Assembly (NCBI GenBank): GCA_014796735.1
Contig: JAAVIG010000206.1
Coordinates: 1 to 27,809 of the forward strand
DNA: 27,809 bases
DNA from: Oscillospiraceae bacterium
GTDB taxonomy: Bacteria; Bacillota; Clostridia; Oscillospirales; Ruminococcaceae
Direction of reading: 5' to 3'
In this document: in pieces, positions 1 to 7,488 of the stretch
Layout of the letters: every line of letters begins with the position of its first letter
Position numbering within the stretch: the first letter of the stretch is position 1
Translations under genes and position numbers: made by a program
Notes under the pieces: model-generated
Told to the model about the DNA's origin: nothing
Databases searched by the model: none
The model's input: only the letters and a program-made list of their open reading frames with translations

Positions 1-2
1 AA

Positions 3-114
3 TACTATTATCCAATTAAAAACTTGAAAAAATGGTTTTAATTGGATAATAGTGCTTTGGGTGTAATATCCATTTAAACTTTGATTTTATATTGTGTTTA
101 AATGGATATTAGTA
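3..114. mobile_element. MITE-like palindromic element (112 bp, two hairpins)
   Basis: Two perfect inverted repeats lie back to back: an 18-bp arm at 4-21 pairs with 36-53, and a 16-bp arm at 64-79 pairs with 96-111. The outer ends read TACTATTATCC at position 3 and, reverse-complemented, TACTAATATCC ending at 114, so the pair can be read as one element. The right end is followed by TAA and the left end is preceded by AA at the window edge, consistent with a TAA duplication whose first base is outside the window. The ends match other elements in this window. No coding capacity. That the two hairpins form one element is inference. Confidence 0.5.
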
Positions 115-197
115 TAAAATTGAAAAAGGACGATTGGATGTGTTCGGAAGCTTAACAAACGGGATTTGGCCGAACCTTGATTTTTTTGTGAAACCTA

Positions 198-226
198 TGG
201 AAATTTAAGTTAAAATATGCTATACT
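198..226 (+). promoter_or_regulatory. Probable promoter of the ymfF operon
   Basis: A TATACT -10 box at 221-226 is preceded by an extended -10 TGC (218-220). A weak -35, TGGAAA at 198-203, lies 17 bp upstream. The start codon of ymfF follows 70 bp later with AGAAAGGAAACAG as ribosome binding region. Nothing else in 115-295 resembles a gene. Confidence 0.5.
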
Positions 227-295
227 AATTATAATTATTTGCTTGTCCGAATTAAGTGAATTATTCAATTGATATGATAGAAAGGAAACAGCTGT

Positions 296-1585
296 ATGCC
301 AAATAAATTCCAGCGCCGCGAAATAGGGAAGGACATCTTTTTCAGCAGCGTTACAGACTCTCGTTTTAAGTTAAACATGATCTCGGTAAACTTTTTGGTT
401 CCCCTTGCGGAGGAGACCGCTTCGGAATACGCCCTTGTCGCCCGTATCCTGAATAAATCCTGCGCAAAGTACCCTACGTTCGCGCAGCTTAACAACAAGC
501 TTTCCGCCCTGTACGCCGCAAGAATAGACAGCGGCGTTATGTCCTTCGGAGATTCCCAGAGCTTGGCTGTAAGCGTTCAGTATATCGATAACAAGTACGC
601 TTTGGAAAACGAAAGGGTGGAGGACGAGGCGGTTGAGATATTCTTGGACTGTTTGCTTGATCCGCTCACCGAAAACGGGGTCTTTTCCGAAAAGACCACC
701 TCGCTGGAGCGGCAGATACTCATTGACGATATTGAGTCGGAGATAAACGACAAGCAGACCTACGCCAATCACAGGGCGGCTCAGATAATGTTCAAGGGCG
801 AGCCCGCCGCGGTAAGAAGCTTGGGCAGCGTTGAGCAGGCGAAAAGAGTGACCCCCTTTACAGCCTTTAACGCTTACAAAAGACTTTTGAAAAACGCAAG
901 AGTTGAGATAATCTGCTCGGGGTGCAGCGATTTTAAGGCGGCGGAGAAAACCCTTTCAAAAGCCTTTTCACAGCTTGAAAGAGGAGATATTTTCAAGTGC
1001 GGAACACAAAAAAGTCCTCTTAAGGAAAAGCCTCAGAATGTGACCGAGAAAATGCCCGTTGCTCAAAGCAAGCTTGCCATAGGATTTAAGACAGACTGCC
1101 AAAACTACCCCGCATTGCAGATCATGAACGCCGTTTACGGGGGTACCACCACCTCAAAGCTGTTTATGAACGTTCGGGAAAAAATGTCCCTTTGCTACTA
1201 CTGTTGGTCGGGCGTTAACAAAAACAAAGGCGCAATGTTTGTCAGAAGCGGCGTTGAAAGCGAAAATATCGAAAAAGCCGCCGAGGAGATCATCGCTCAG
1301 CTCGAAGCCGTAAAAAACGGCGACTTTACCGACGAGGATATAGAGTACGCCAAAATGTACCGCAAAAACGGGCTTCGCACCTTTAACGACAGCTTTAATC
1401 AAATGGGCGCATGGTATCTGCTGTGTATTTACGACGACGATATAAAATCTCCCGAGGACGCTATAAAAGAGGGCGAGGCGGTAACAAGAGAAGAGATCAT
1501 TGAAGCCGCCAAGTCGGTCAGGCTGGATACCGTTTATGTGCTGACCTCTCTCGATGAAGAAGCGGAAAAGGAGGAGACTTTATGA
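296..1585 (+). CDS. ymfF: M16 peptidase-like protein YmfF (inactive partner)
   Basis: A 429-residue protein of the pitrilysin/M16 peptidase fold. It lacks the zinc-binding HxxEH motif at the place where M16 enzymes carry it, near LNNKLSALYAARID (about residues 62-75), as expected for YmfF, the non-catalytic half of the YmfF/YmfH pair. The C-terminal half keeps the family pattern with MNVREKMSLCYY near residue 290, matching the R/Y-type substrate-clamping region of M16 proteins. In Bacillus these genes have been linked to modification of elongation factor P; the reaction is not clear from the sequence. The ATG at 296 has a good AAAGGA site. Its stop overlaps the next start (ATGA), so the two are translationally coupled and probably form a heterodimer. 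No signal peptide is seen, so it is cytoplasmic. Confidence 0.85.
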   Translation: MPNKFQRREIGKDIFFSSVTDSRFKLNMISVNFLVPLAEETASEYALVARILNKSCAKYPTFAQLNNKLSALYAARIDSGVMSFGDSQSLAVSVQYIDNKYALENERVEDEAVEIFLDCLLDPLTENGVFSEKTTSLERQILIDDIESEINDKQTYANHRAAQIMFKGEPAAVRSLGSVEQAKRVTPFTAFNAYKRLLKNARVEIICSGCSDFKAAEKTLSKAFSQLERGDIFKCGTQKSPLKEKPQNVTEKMPVAQSKLAIGFKTDCQNYPALQIMNAVYGGTTTSKLFMNVREKMSLCYYCWSGVNKNKGAMFVRSGVESENIEKAAEEIIAQLEAVKNGDFTDEDIEYAKMYRKNGLRTFNDSFNQMGAWYLLCIYDDDIKSPEDAIKEGEAVTREEIIEAAKSVRLDTVYVLTSLDEEAEKEETL

Positions 1586-2859
1586 GCTATCAAAGAGAAA
1601 TTATCAAGAGCTCCAAGATCGGGGAGCAGTATATAAAGGTAAAGCACCCCAGCGGCTGCACTATCTGCTTATACCCAATGGAGGGCTTCAGCAGTACCTA
1701 TGTGCTGTTCGGTACAAATTACGGCTCGGTGGACACTACCTTCAAAACCGACGAGGACGAGGATTTTGTGACCGTGCCCGAGGGAATCGCTCACTATCTT
1801 GAACACAAGCTGTTTGAAAACGACGAGTGCGACGCGTTTGAGCTTTACGCCAAAACGGGGGCCAACGCCAACGCTTTCACAAGCTTTGACAAAACCGCTT
1901 ACCTTTTTTCCTGCTCTCAGAAATTTGAGGAAAATCTGGAGATACTGCTGAACTTTGTTCAGGAGCCGTATTTTACCGACGAGACCGTGCAGAAGGAGCA
2001 GGGTATTATCGGGCAGGAAATAATGATGTATCGGGACGACCCGGGCTGGAGAGTGTTTTTTAACTGCTTGCAGGCGGTTTACCACAACAACCCCGTAAGG
2101 ATCGACATCGCGGGTACCGTGGAGAGTATAGCGAAAATCGACAAGGAGCTGCTTTACCGCTGCTACAATACCTTTTACAATCTTAACAATACCGTGCTTT
2201 CCATAGCGGGCAATTTTGATGTTGACAAGACCCTTGAGATATGCGACAGGCTGTTAAAAAGCACGCCCGACCACAAGCTGGAAAAGATAATTCCCGAAGA
2301 ACCCTATGAGGTAAAGGAAAAAACGGTGAAAATGAAGCTTTCCTGCTCTCAGCCCATGTTCAATATAATGTACAAGTTTCCTCAGATGACACAGAAAGAG
2401 GCGGCAAGGGCTTATATTGTATACAACAATATGTTCGAGACCTGTCTCGGAAAAACCTCCTCCTTTTACACCGAAATGTACGAGCAGGGGCTTATCGACG
2501 GCAGCTTCGGAGTGGGCGTATTTTACGGGCGCGGCTTTTTTGTGGGTAATATCGACGGAGACTCGAAAAATCCCGAATTGCTTTTGGGCAAGATAAACGC
2601 GGAATTAAAGCGGCTTAAAACCGAGCTTCCCAACAGGGAGGAATACGAGAATATCAAAAAGCGCACCTACGGAGAGCTTTTAAGCGGCTACGGAAGCGTG
2701 GAGACGGTGGCAAACACCGTTATGTCGGCTGAAATGGCGGGACTTTCCGCTTTTGAGCTTATTGATATTGCTTCGGGGATCACCTATGAGGATATAGTGG
2801 AAGCGCTGCGGGCGCTTGATGTGGACAACTGCTCCATTTCAATAGTAGAGCCGATTTAG
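1582..2859 (+). CDS. ymfH: M16 family zinc peptidase YmfH
   Basis: A 425-residue M16 metallopeptidase with the inverted zinc motif HYLEH at residues 71-75 (His71, Glu74, His75). The third ligand is probably Glu146 in IIGQEIMMY, at the spacing typical of the family. It is the catalytic partner of the preceding YmfF, which lacks this motif; M16 heterodimers of one active and one inactive subunit are well known (for example mitochondrial processing peptidase). The start overlaps the ymfF stop by 4 nt and is preceded by AAAAGGAGGAG. In Bacillus the pair sits with genes tied to EF-P modification; here the neighbours are lgt and folD instead. The physiological substrate is unknown. Cytoplasmic, with no membrane segment seen. 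Confidence 0.9.
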   Translation: MSYQREIIKSSKIGEQYIKVKHPSGCTICLYPMEGFSSTYVLFGTNYGSVDTTFKTDEDEDFVTVPEGIAHYLEHKLFENDECDAFELYAKTGANANAFTSFDKTAYLFSCSQKFEENLEILLNFVQEPYFTDETVQKEQGIIGQEIMMYRDDPGWRVFFNCLQAVYHNNPVRIDIAGTVESIAKIDKELLYRCYNTFYNLNNTVLSIAGNFDVDKTLEICDRLLKSTPDHKLEKIIPEEPYEVKEKTVKMKLSCSQPMFNIMYKFPQMTQKEAARAYIVYNNMFETCLGKTSSFYTEMYEQGLIDGSFGVGVFYGRGFFVGNIDGDSKNPELLLGKINAELKRLKTELPNREEYENIKKRTYGELLSGYGSVETVANTVMSAEMAGLSAFELIDIASGITYEDIVEALRALDVDNCSISIVEPI

Positions 2860-2896
2860 GGCTAAAGAATTACTTTGACAAAGGAAAGGACAGCTT

Positions 2897-3982
2897 ATGC
2901 AGCTTATAAAGGAATCCGTTGAATTTCCGAATTTGTTTTCGGGCGACATAGAAATAAATCGGGTCGCCTTTACGTTTTTCGGGATTGACATTTACTGGTA
3001 CGGAATACTGATAGCGTTGGGCGTTATATTAGCGTTTGCCTACGCGCTGAAAAGGTCGAAAAAGGTGGGGCTTATTTCGGACAACGTGTTTGACGCCGCT
3101 TTTATTTCCATTATTGTCGGATTTATCGGAGCGAGAGCTTACTACTGCGTTTTTTACAATCTGATGAACCCCGACGCTGAGGTAAAGTACAATATAATCA
3201 CAATGTTCACCAAAATACACGACGGCGGTCTTGCAATATACGGCGGTGTGATTTTCGGCGTGATAGCGGCATTTATTTACTGCAAGATCAAAAAAATGCC
3301 AATATTGCCGCTTCTCGATCTTGCGGGACCTTCTTTTTTGATAGGACAGGCAATAGGCAGGTGGGGGAACTTTATAAATCAGGAGTGCTACGGCGCGCCT
3401 ACGGCGGGAAATCTACCTTGGGGAATGACAGGCACAAAGATCGCACTTGACCCGGCCGTGATACACGAAAAGGGACAAAGCGTTATCGAGACCACGGTTC
3501 TTGTGCACCCGTGCTTTCTGTACGAAAGCCTTTGGTGCGTTGTGGGATTTCTGCTGCTGCATTTCCTTGTAAGCAAGCTCAGAAGCTTTGACGGAGAAGT
3601 GTTTTTGTTTTACGTATTATGGTACGGTGCGGGAAGATCGTGGATAGAGGCTCTGCGCACCGACAGCCTTTACGCGGGCAGCGTCAAGGTGTCGCAGGTC
3701 GTTGCTATCACTTCGTCGGTGCTGGCTTTGATAATGATAATTTACTTTAAGCTTGCGGCAAAGAAATCGGGAAAAGCTCTTTACGCTGACAGCGATCTGA
3801 GCAGGGAACGTTTAGAAAGCTACGAAAGGGAACTGCTGCTCGGCAAGGAAAAGGATGCTGCCAAAAAGGCATTGAAGGAAGCGGAAAAGTCCTTTGCATC
3901 AGGTGAAACAAGCGTCACGGGAAGTACGATAGGGCTTGACGATGAGCCGAAAAACGATGATGAGAATAACCGGCTGACATAA
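2897..3982 (+). CDS. lgt: Prolipoprotein diacylglyceryl transferase Lgt
   Basis: Lgt transfers the diacylglyceryl group of phosphatidylglycerol to the lipobox cysteine of prelipoproteins, the first step in lipoprotein maturation, in the cytoplasmic membrane. The 361-residue protein is polytopic. It shows WYG at 34-36, GARAYYCVFY near 78-87, GGLAIYGG at 110-117 and the Lgt signature GRWGNFINQE at 154-163, where the family consensus is GRIGNFINGE. A charged, Lys/Glu-rich cytoplasmic tail of about 70 residues follows the last helix and makes it longer than the usual 260-290. The ATG follows AAAGGA, 37 bp after ymfH, so it belongs to the same operon. The lipoprotein encoded at 11671 is a likely substrate, as for any lipoprotein in the cell. 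Confidence 0.95.
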   Translation: MQLIKESVEFPNLFSGDIEINRVAFTFFGIDIYWYGILIALGVILAFAYALKRSKKVGLISDNVFDAAFISIIVGFIGARAYYCVFYNLMNPDAEVKYNIITMFTKIHDGGLAIYGGVIFGVIAAFIYCKIKKMPILPLLDLAGPSFLIGQAIGRWGNFINQECYGAPTAGNLPWGMTGTKIALDPAVIHEKGQSVIETTVLVHPCFLYESLWCVVGFLLLHFLVSKLRSFDGEVFLFYVLWYGAGRSWIEALRTDSLYAGSVKVSQVVAITSSVLALIMIIYFKLAAKKSGKALYADSDLSRERLESYERELLLGKEKDAAKKALKEAEKSFASGETSVTGSTIGLDDEPKNDDENNRLT

Positions 3983-4009
3983 ATAACAAAACAGAAAGGA
4001 AACACGAAA

Positions 4010-4846
4010 ATGACACTAATAGACGGAAAGGCCGTTTCCGCGGCGGTGAAAGAGCGAATCAGGAAAGAGATCGAGGAGAAAAATCTGGAAATAGGCTTGG
4101 CGGTGGTGATTGTCGGAAACGATCAGGCAAGCCGTGTTTATGTTAATAACAAAAAAAAGGCCTGTGAGATATGCGGCATCAAGTCCTACGAGTACGCTTT
4201 GCCCGAAGAGACCACCGAGTATCAGCTTTTGAAGCTTATTGACGATCTGAACAACGACAGCAGAGTAAACGGGATCCTGGTCCAGCTTCCTTTGCCGGGG
4301 CATATCAACGAAAAGGAAGTGATCGGATATATCAGCCCCGAAAAGGACGTTGACGCTTTCAACGCAGTAAATGTAGGCAAAATAATGATCGGCAACTACT
4401 CGTTTTTGCCCTGCACCCCCGCGGGAGTTATGGAGCTTATACATTCTACGGGTACGGAGATAAGCGGCAAGGAATGCGTCGTTATCGGGCGTTCAAATAT
4501 CGTGGGCAAGCCGATGGCAATGCTTTTGCTCCACGAAAACGCCACCGTTACGATCTGCCACAGCAAGACCGCAAATCTTAAGGAGGTTTGCGCAAGAGCG
4601 GATATTTTGGTTTCGGCAGTGGGCAGAGCGGGCTTTGTTACCGCGGATATGGTCAAGGCGGGGGCTGTAGTTATAGACGTTGGAATGAACAGAAACGCGG
4701 AGGGGAAGCTTTGCGGCGACGTTGACTTTGAAAATGTAAAGGATAAGTGCAGCTTTATAACTCCCGTTCCCGGCGGAGTGGGTCCTATGACTATCGCTAT
4801 GCTTATGGAAAACACTTTAAGAGCTAAGAAGCTCCAAAGCCTATGA
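4010..4846 (+). CDS. folD: Bifunctional methylenetetrahydrofolate dehydrogenase/cyclohydrolase FolD
   Basis: FolD interconverts 5,10-methylene- and 10-formyl-tetrahydrofolate through NADP-dependent dehydrogenase and cyclohydrolase steps, supplying one-carbon units for purines and formyl-methionine. The 278-residue length is normal. Seen directly: the YVNNKKKA catalytic segment with Tyr44 and Lys48, the VQLPLP motif of the active site, the nucleotide-binding GRSNIVGKP and the C-terminal signature PVPGGVGPMT. The start is preceded by AGAAAGGAAAC. It lies 27 bp after lgt and overlaps the next small gene by ATGA, so it is within the operon. Nothing unusual is seen. Confidence 0.97.
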   Translation: MTLIDGKAVSAAVKERIRKEIEEKNLEIGLAVVIVGNDQASRVYVNNKKKACEICGIKSYEYALPEETTEYQLLKLIDDLNNDSRVNGILVQLPLPGHINEKEVIGYISPEKDVDAFNAVNVGKIMIGNYSFLPCTPAGVMELIHSTGTEISGKECVVIGRSNIVGKPMAMLLLHENATVTICHSKTANLKEVCARADILVSAVGRAGFVTADMVKAGAVVIDVGMNRNAEGKLCGDVDFENVKDKCSFITPVPGGVGPMTIAMLMENTLRAKKLQSL

Positions 4847-5052
4847 AAAAGGGACAGTCGCCTTTAGCTACGGGGATAGTGCTTTGCCTCGCGGCTGTTT
4901 ATCTGGCTGTTTATTTTTCCGTTAAAGGTATGTGGAACGCGGGTACGGTGATAGCGTTGGTACTTATAGCCGCGGTGGCGGCGTTTCAGTTTGTTATACA
5001 TTTTAAGTTTTTTAGGCGGGAAAAAGATAACGGAAGAAAAGGACGGCGGTAA
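4843..5052 (+). CDS. Small two-helix membrane protein, function unknown
   Basis: A 69-residue protein I do not recognise. The start ATG overlaps the folD stop as ATGA, arguing for coupled translation and a real gene. It has two hydrophobic stretches, about residues 9-27 and 33-54, separated by a short KGMWNAG turn. The tail is strongly basic (FRREKDNGRKGRR), which by the positive-inside rule places the C terminus in the cytoplasm. It has no cysteine pair or enzyme motif. It is the last gene of the ymfF operon; a new promoter begins 59 bp downstream. Confidence 0.6.
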   Translation: MKKGQSPLATGIVLCLAAVYLAVYFSVKGMWNAGTVIALVLIAAVAAFQFVIHFKFFRREKDNGRKGRR

Positions 5053-5110
5053 AACGGGACTTTGTGTTTCGTGCCTCTTGCATTTATTATAAAAAATTCC
5101 AAAAAAGGTG

Positions 5111-5139
5111 TTGACAAAAGGGAAATAATATGATAAAAT
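5111..5139 (+). promoter_or_regulatory. Consensus sigma-A promoter of rplU operon
   Basis: A perfect -35 TTGACA at 5111-5116 and TAAAAT -10 at 5134-5139 are separated by 17 bp. The predicted transcription start is near 5146, giving a leader of about 165 nt ahead of rplU. Confidence 0.8.
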
Positions 5140-5145
5140 AATCAA

Positions 5146-5310
5146 GCCGCATGTGCAGGGCTTTTTTAAGTGTGCATTTTTGATCAAATTGAAATTAAAC
5201 TTGCACCGCCTTTTCCGAATAGGAATAGGGGAACACCTCCCCCAAAGAGCAGCATTTATTTAAGCGTAAGTCTCTTAAGCGCAGCGAGAATTTGAAAGAA
5301 GGTAAAAAAT
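5146..5310 (+). promoter_or_regulatory. Structured 5' leader of rplU, candidate L21 autoregulatory leader
   Basis: Between the promoter and the rplU start is a leader of about 165 nt. It contains a GGGG/CCCC hairpin at 5228-5242 and a TAAG/CTTA hairpin at 5267-5277 just before the ribosome binding region GAAAGAAGG. Firmicute rplU-prp-rpmA transcripts are known to carry an L21 leader that represses translation or transcription when L21 accumulates. The position and size fit this, but the covariance model could not be run, so the identity is inferred from context. Confidence 0.5.
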
Positions 5311-5619
5311 ATGTACGCAGTAATTGAAACCGGCGGAAAACAGTACCGTGTATCCGAGGGCGACGAGATCTTTGTTGAGAAGCTCGGAGTTGAAAGCGGT
5401 GAGGTTAATTTTGACAAGGTAATATTGATAGGCAAGGAAGATACTACGGTATTCGGCAAGCCCTATGTTGAGGGTGCAAGCGTAAAGGCTTCCCTTATTA
5501 AGAACGGCAAGGGCAAGAAGATCAGTGTATTCACCTACAAGCCCAAGAAGAGCTCCAAGAGAGCAATGGGTCACAGACAGCCTTACAGCAAGGTTAAGAT
5601 CGAATCCATAAACGCGTAA
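5311..5619 (+). CDS. rplU: 50S ribosomal protein L21
   Basis: A 102-residue protein with the full L21 pattern: MYAVIETGGKQYRVSEGD at the N terminus, FGKPYVEGASV in the middle and the basic YKPKKSSKRAMGHRQPYSKVKI tail region (residues about 79-98) that contacts 23S rRNA. It is a structural component of the large ribosomal subunit. It is the first gene of the L21-Prp-L27 operon, transcribed from the promoter at 5111. Its TAA stop overlaps the prp start codon by one base (TAATG). Confidence 0.98.
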   Translation: MYAVIETGGKQYRVSEGDEIFVEKLGVESGEVNFDKVILIGKEDTTVFGKPYVEGASVKASLIKNGKGKKISVFTYKPKKSSKRAMGHRQPYSKVKIESINA

Positions 5620-5933
5620 TGGTAAAAGCAAGCTTTTATCGCAAAAACGGTTTATACTGCGGTTTTGTCGTTTCGGGACACGCGGGCGGCAGGTTCGGAC
5701 AGGATATAGTCTGCGCGGGGGTAAGCTCGGCGGTGATGCTGACTATCAACACACTGACGGATTTCCTTGTCTGCGACTGCACGGTAAGGATCGACGAAAA
5801 CGCGGCGGGACTTCGGCTTGATTCCTTTGAGGAGGACGGAACGGGGCGCGCGGTGGTTTACTCGCTGAAAGAGCATTTGCAGCTTTTGGCGGAGGAAAAC
5901 GGCGGTATAAACGTAATTGTCAGAAATATCTAA
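5619..5933 (+). CDS. prp: Ribosomal-processing cysteine protease Prp
   Basis: A 104-residue protein of the YsxB/Prp family, which removes the N-terminal extension of ribosomal protein L27 in Firmicutes and related phyla. The catalytic pair is visible: His21 in SGHAGGRFG and Cys32 in QDIVCAGVSS. Length and location between rplU and rpmA are those of the family. The start ATG overlaps the rplU stop by one base, implying translational coupling. Its substrate, L27 with a matching cleavage motif, is encoded directly downstream. Confidence 0.95.
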   Translation: MVKASFYRKNGLYCGFVVSGHAGGRFGQDIVCAGVSSAVMLTINTLTDFLVCDCTVRIDENAAGLRLDSFEEDGTGRAVVYSLKEHLQLLAEENGGINVIVRNI

Positions 5934-6015
5934 TCGGGCTGTTTGCCAAACCGCGGTTCGCACGGGATCGTTCGGTTTGCGGACGGGCTTCGGGATTTCA
6001 GAAAGGAAGATTATC

Positions 6016-6294
6016 ATGTTGAAATTAAGTTTACAGTTTTTCGCTCATAAAAAAGGTATGGGCTCCACCAAGAACGGACGCGACAGCGAATCCAAGAGAC
6101 TCGGCGTAAAGCGTTTCGACGGCGAGGCTGTTTTGGCGGGTAACATTATTGTAAGACAGCGCGGCACTAAAATTCACCCTGGCAACAACGTAAAGAAGGG
6201 TTCCGACGATACCCTTTTCGCAGTTATTGACGGTAAGGTAAAATTTGAGCGCCTTGACAAGGATCGCAAAAAGGTAAGCGTTTACGCTGACTAA
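6016..6294 (+). CDS. rpmA: 50S ribosomal protein L27 with cleavable N-terminal extension
   Basis: A 92-residue L27. The reading frame is open from 5917, but the ATG at 6016 after GAAAGGAAG gives the expected N terminus MLKLSLQFFAHKKGMGS. In Staphylococcus aureus and other Firmicutes, Prp cuts after the FF of a near-identical sequence, exposing AHKKG, whose residues reach the peptidyl-transferase centre. Here the motif LQFF|AHKKG is intact at residues 6-14. The rest is typical: GNIIVRQRGTKIHPG and GSDDTLFAVIDGKVKFER. It is the last gene of the operon and is followed 10 bp later by an intrinsic terminator. Confidence 0.97.
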   Translation: MLKLSLQFFAHKKGMGSTKNGRDSESKRLGVKRFDGEAVLAGNIIVRQRGTKIHPGNNVKKGSDDTLFAVIDGKVKFERLDKDRKKVSVYAD

Positions 6295-6304
6295 TGATAA
6301 TTTG

Positions 6305-6326
6305 GGGCGGATTTTCCGCCCTTTTT
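6305..6326 (+). terminator. Intrinsic terminator after rpmA
   Basis: A perfect 7-bp stem, GGGCGGA (6305-6311) with TCCGCCC (6315-6321), a TTT loop and a run of five T at 6322-6326. It closes the rplU operon. Confidence 0.92.
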
Positions 6327-6364
6327 AATTTGATGATGTATTGTGTTGAAATTCGGAGGAAAAG

Positions 6365-6880
6365 GTGCTGTATTTAAAAGAGGCGAACACGGAGGATATT
6401 GAAAAAGAGTGGGAGTTTATTTCAGATACTCCCGAAAACGAAAACGGCTTTGAAAATCGCAGTCACGGGTGTTCAAGGGAAAAATTTGAAAAGGATATAC
6501 TGCCTCGGTTTATAAATTACTCCAAGGGTATCGGGCTGAAGGAGGGTCATGTTCCTCAGACTATGCTTTTCCTGTGGGACGGTGACAGGATCGTGGGGCT
6601 GTTTAAGCTTAGACACTGCCTTAACGAATTTCTCGCAAACGGCGCGGGACATATCGGCTACGGAATCAAAAAGGAGTACCGCGGAAAAGGGTATGCCACG
6701 GAGGGATTAAGGCTTACGCTGGAAATGGCACGGGAGATCGTAAAAGAGGACGAGGTCTATATGTCGGTTAATAAGGATAATCCCGCTTCGCTTAGGGTAC
6801 AGCTGAAAAACGGCGCGTATATTCACTATGAGGATGAAAACGAGTTTTACACAAGAATCCCTTTGCGTCCGAATCGATAG
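6365..6880 (+). CDS. GNAT family N-acetyltransferase (COG3981-like)
   Basis: A 171-residue predicted acetyltransferase. The acetyl-CoA binding motif is YRGKGYATEGLRLTLE (near residues 105-120), preceded by the beta-strand block GHIGYGIKKE and followed by VYMSVNKDNPASLRVQLKNGA, the conserved asparagine-rich acceptor end of GNAT proteins. The LRHCLNEFL segment before the core is typical of the COG3981 subgroup, whose substrates are unknown. The start is GTG at 6365, supported by a GGAGG site five bases upstream. It follows the rpmA terminator, so it should have its own promoter, but none is convincing. Probably soluble and cytoplasmic. Confidence 0.85.
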   Translation: MLYLKEANTEDIEKEWEFISDTPENENGFENRSHGCSREKFEKDILPRFINYSKGIGLKEGHVPQTMLFLWDGDRIVGLFKLRHCLNEFLANGAGHIGYGIKKEYRGKGYATEGLRLTLEMAREIVKEDEVYMSVNKDNPASLRVQLKNGAYIHYEDENEFYTRIPLRPNR

Positions 6881-6949
6881 ACAAGTTTGTTATTGCGGAT
6901 AATATTTTTGTTTTTGTTAAAATACCGCAGTTTTCCGAGGTAAGAAACA

Positions 6950-7441
6950 ATGAATATTGTTATAAGAAAATATCGCGAAGGCGATCTTACTGACATGATC
7001 CGCATATGGAATGAGGTAGTTGAAGACGGCATTGCCTTTCCGCAGGAGGAATATATTGACCGGCAAAGCGGAAAAGCCTTTTTTGAATCGCAGACTTACT
7101 GCGGTGTTGCCGTCGATGAAGAAACACAGGAAATGTACGGCTTATATATTCTTCACCCGAACAATATAGGAAGATGCGGGCACATATGTAACGCAAGCTA
7201 TGCGGTGAGTACGAAATACCGAGGACTGCATATAGGGGAAAAGCTCGTAAAAGACTGTTTGGAACGGGCAAAGCTGCACGGCTTCGGGATTTTGCAGTTT
7301 AACGCTGTGGTCAGGACGAATACGCACGCGCGTCATTTGTACGAAAGACTTGGATTTGTCCTGCTGGGAACTGTTCCGCGGGGCTTCAGAATGAAGGACG
7401 GTCAATATGAGGATATTTGTCTGTATTACCGCGAACTGTAA
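6950..7441 (+). CDS. GNAT family N-acetyltransferase
   Basis: A 163-residue GNAT protein, not closely similar to the acetyltransferase just upstream. It has IRKYREGDLTDMIRIWNE at the N terminus, a YRGLHIGEKLVKDCLE pyrophosphate-binding motif in which the third conserved position is His rather than Gly, and the C-terminal NTHARHLYERLGFVLLG block. This arrangement resembles amino-acid or phosphinothricin-type acetyltransferases, but the substrate cannot be told from sequence. The ATG is preceded by CCGAGGTAAGAAACA. A gap of 69 bp separates it from the previous gene and 47 bp from obg; possible promoter-like AT-rich sequence lies at 6895-6920. Confidence 0.85.
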   Translation: MNIVIRKYREGDLTDMIRIWNEVVEDGIAFPQEEYIDRQSGKAFFESQTYCGVAVDEETQEMYGLYILHPNNIGRCGHICNASYAVSTKYRGLHIGEKLVKDCLERAKLHGFGILQFNAVVRTNTHARHLYERLGFVLLGTVPRGFRMKDGQYEDICLYYREL

Positions 7442-7488
7442 TTGACTGCGGCAATAAAGCTTAACCTTTATAATAAAAAGGAAAAAAT

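Noticed and set aside
5917..6015. Longer N terminus for L27
   Set aside because: It overlaps prp, and the family start with the LQFF cleavage motif is at 6016 behind a good ribosome binding site.
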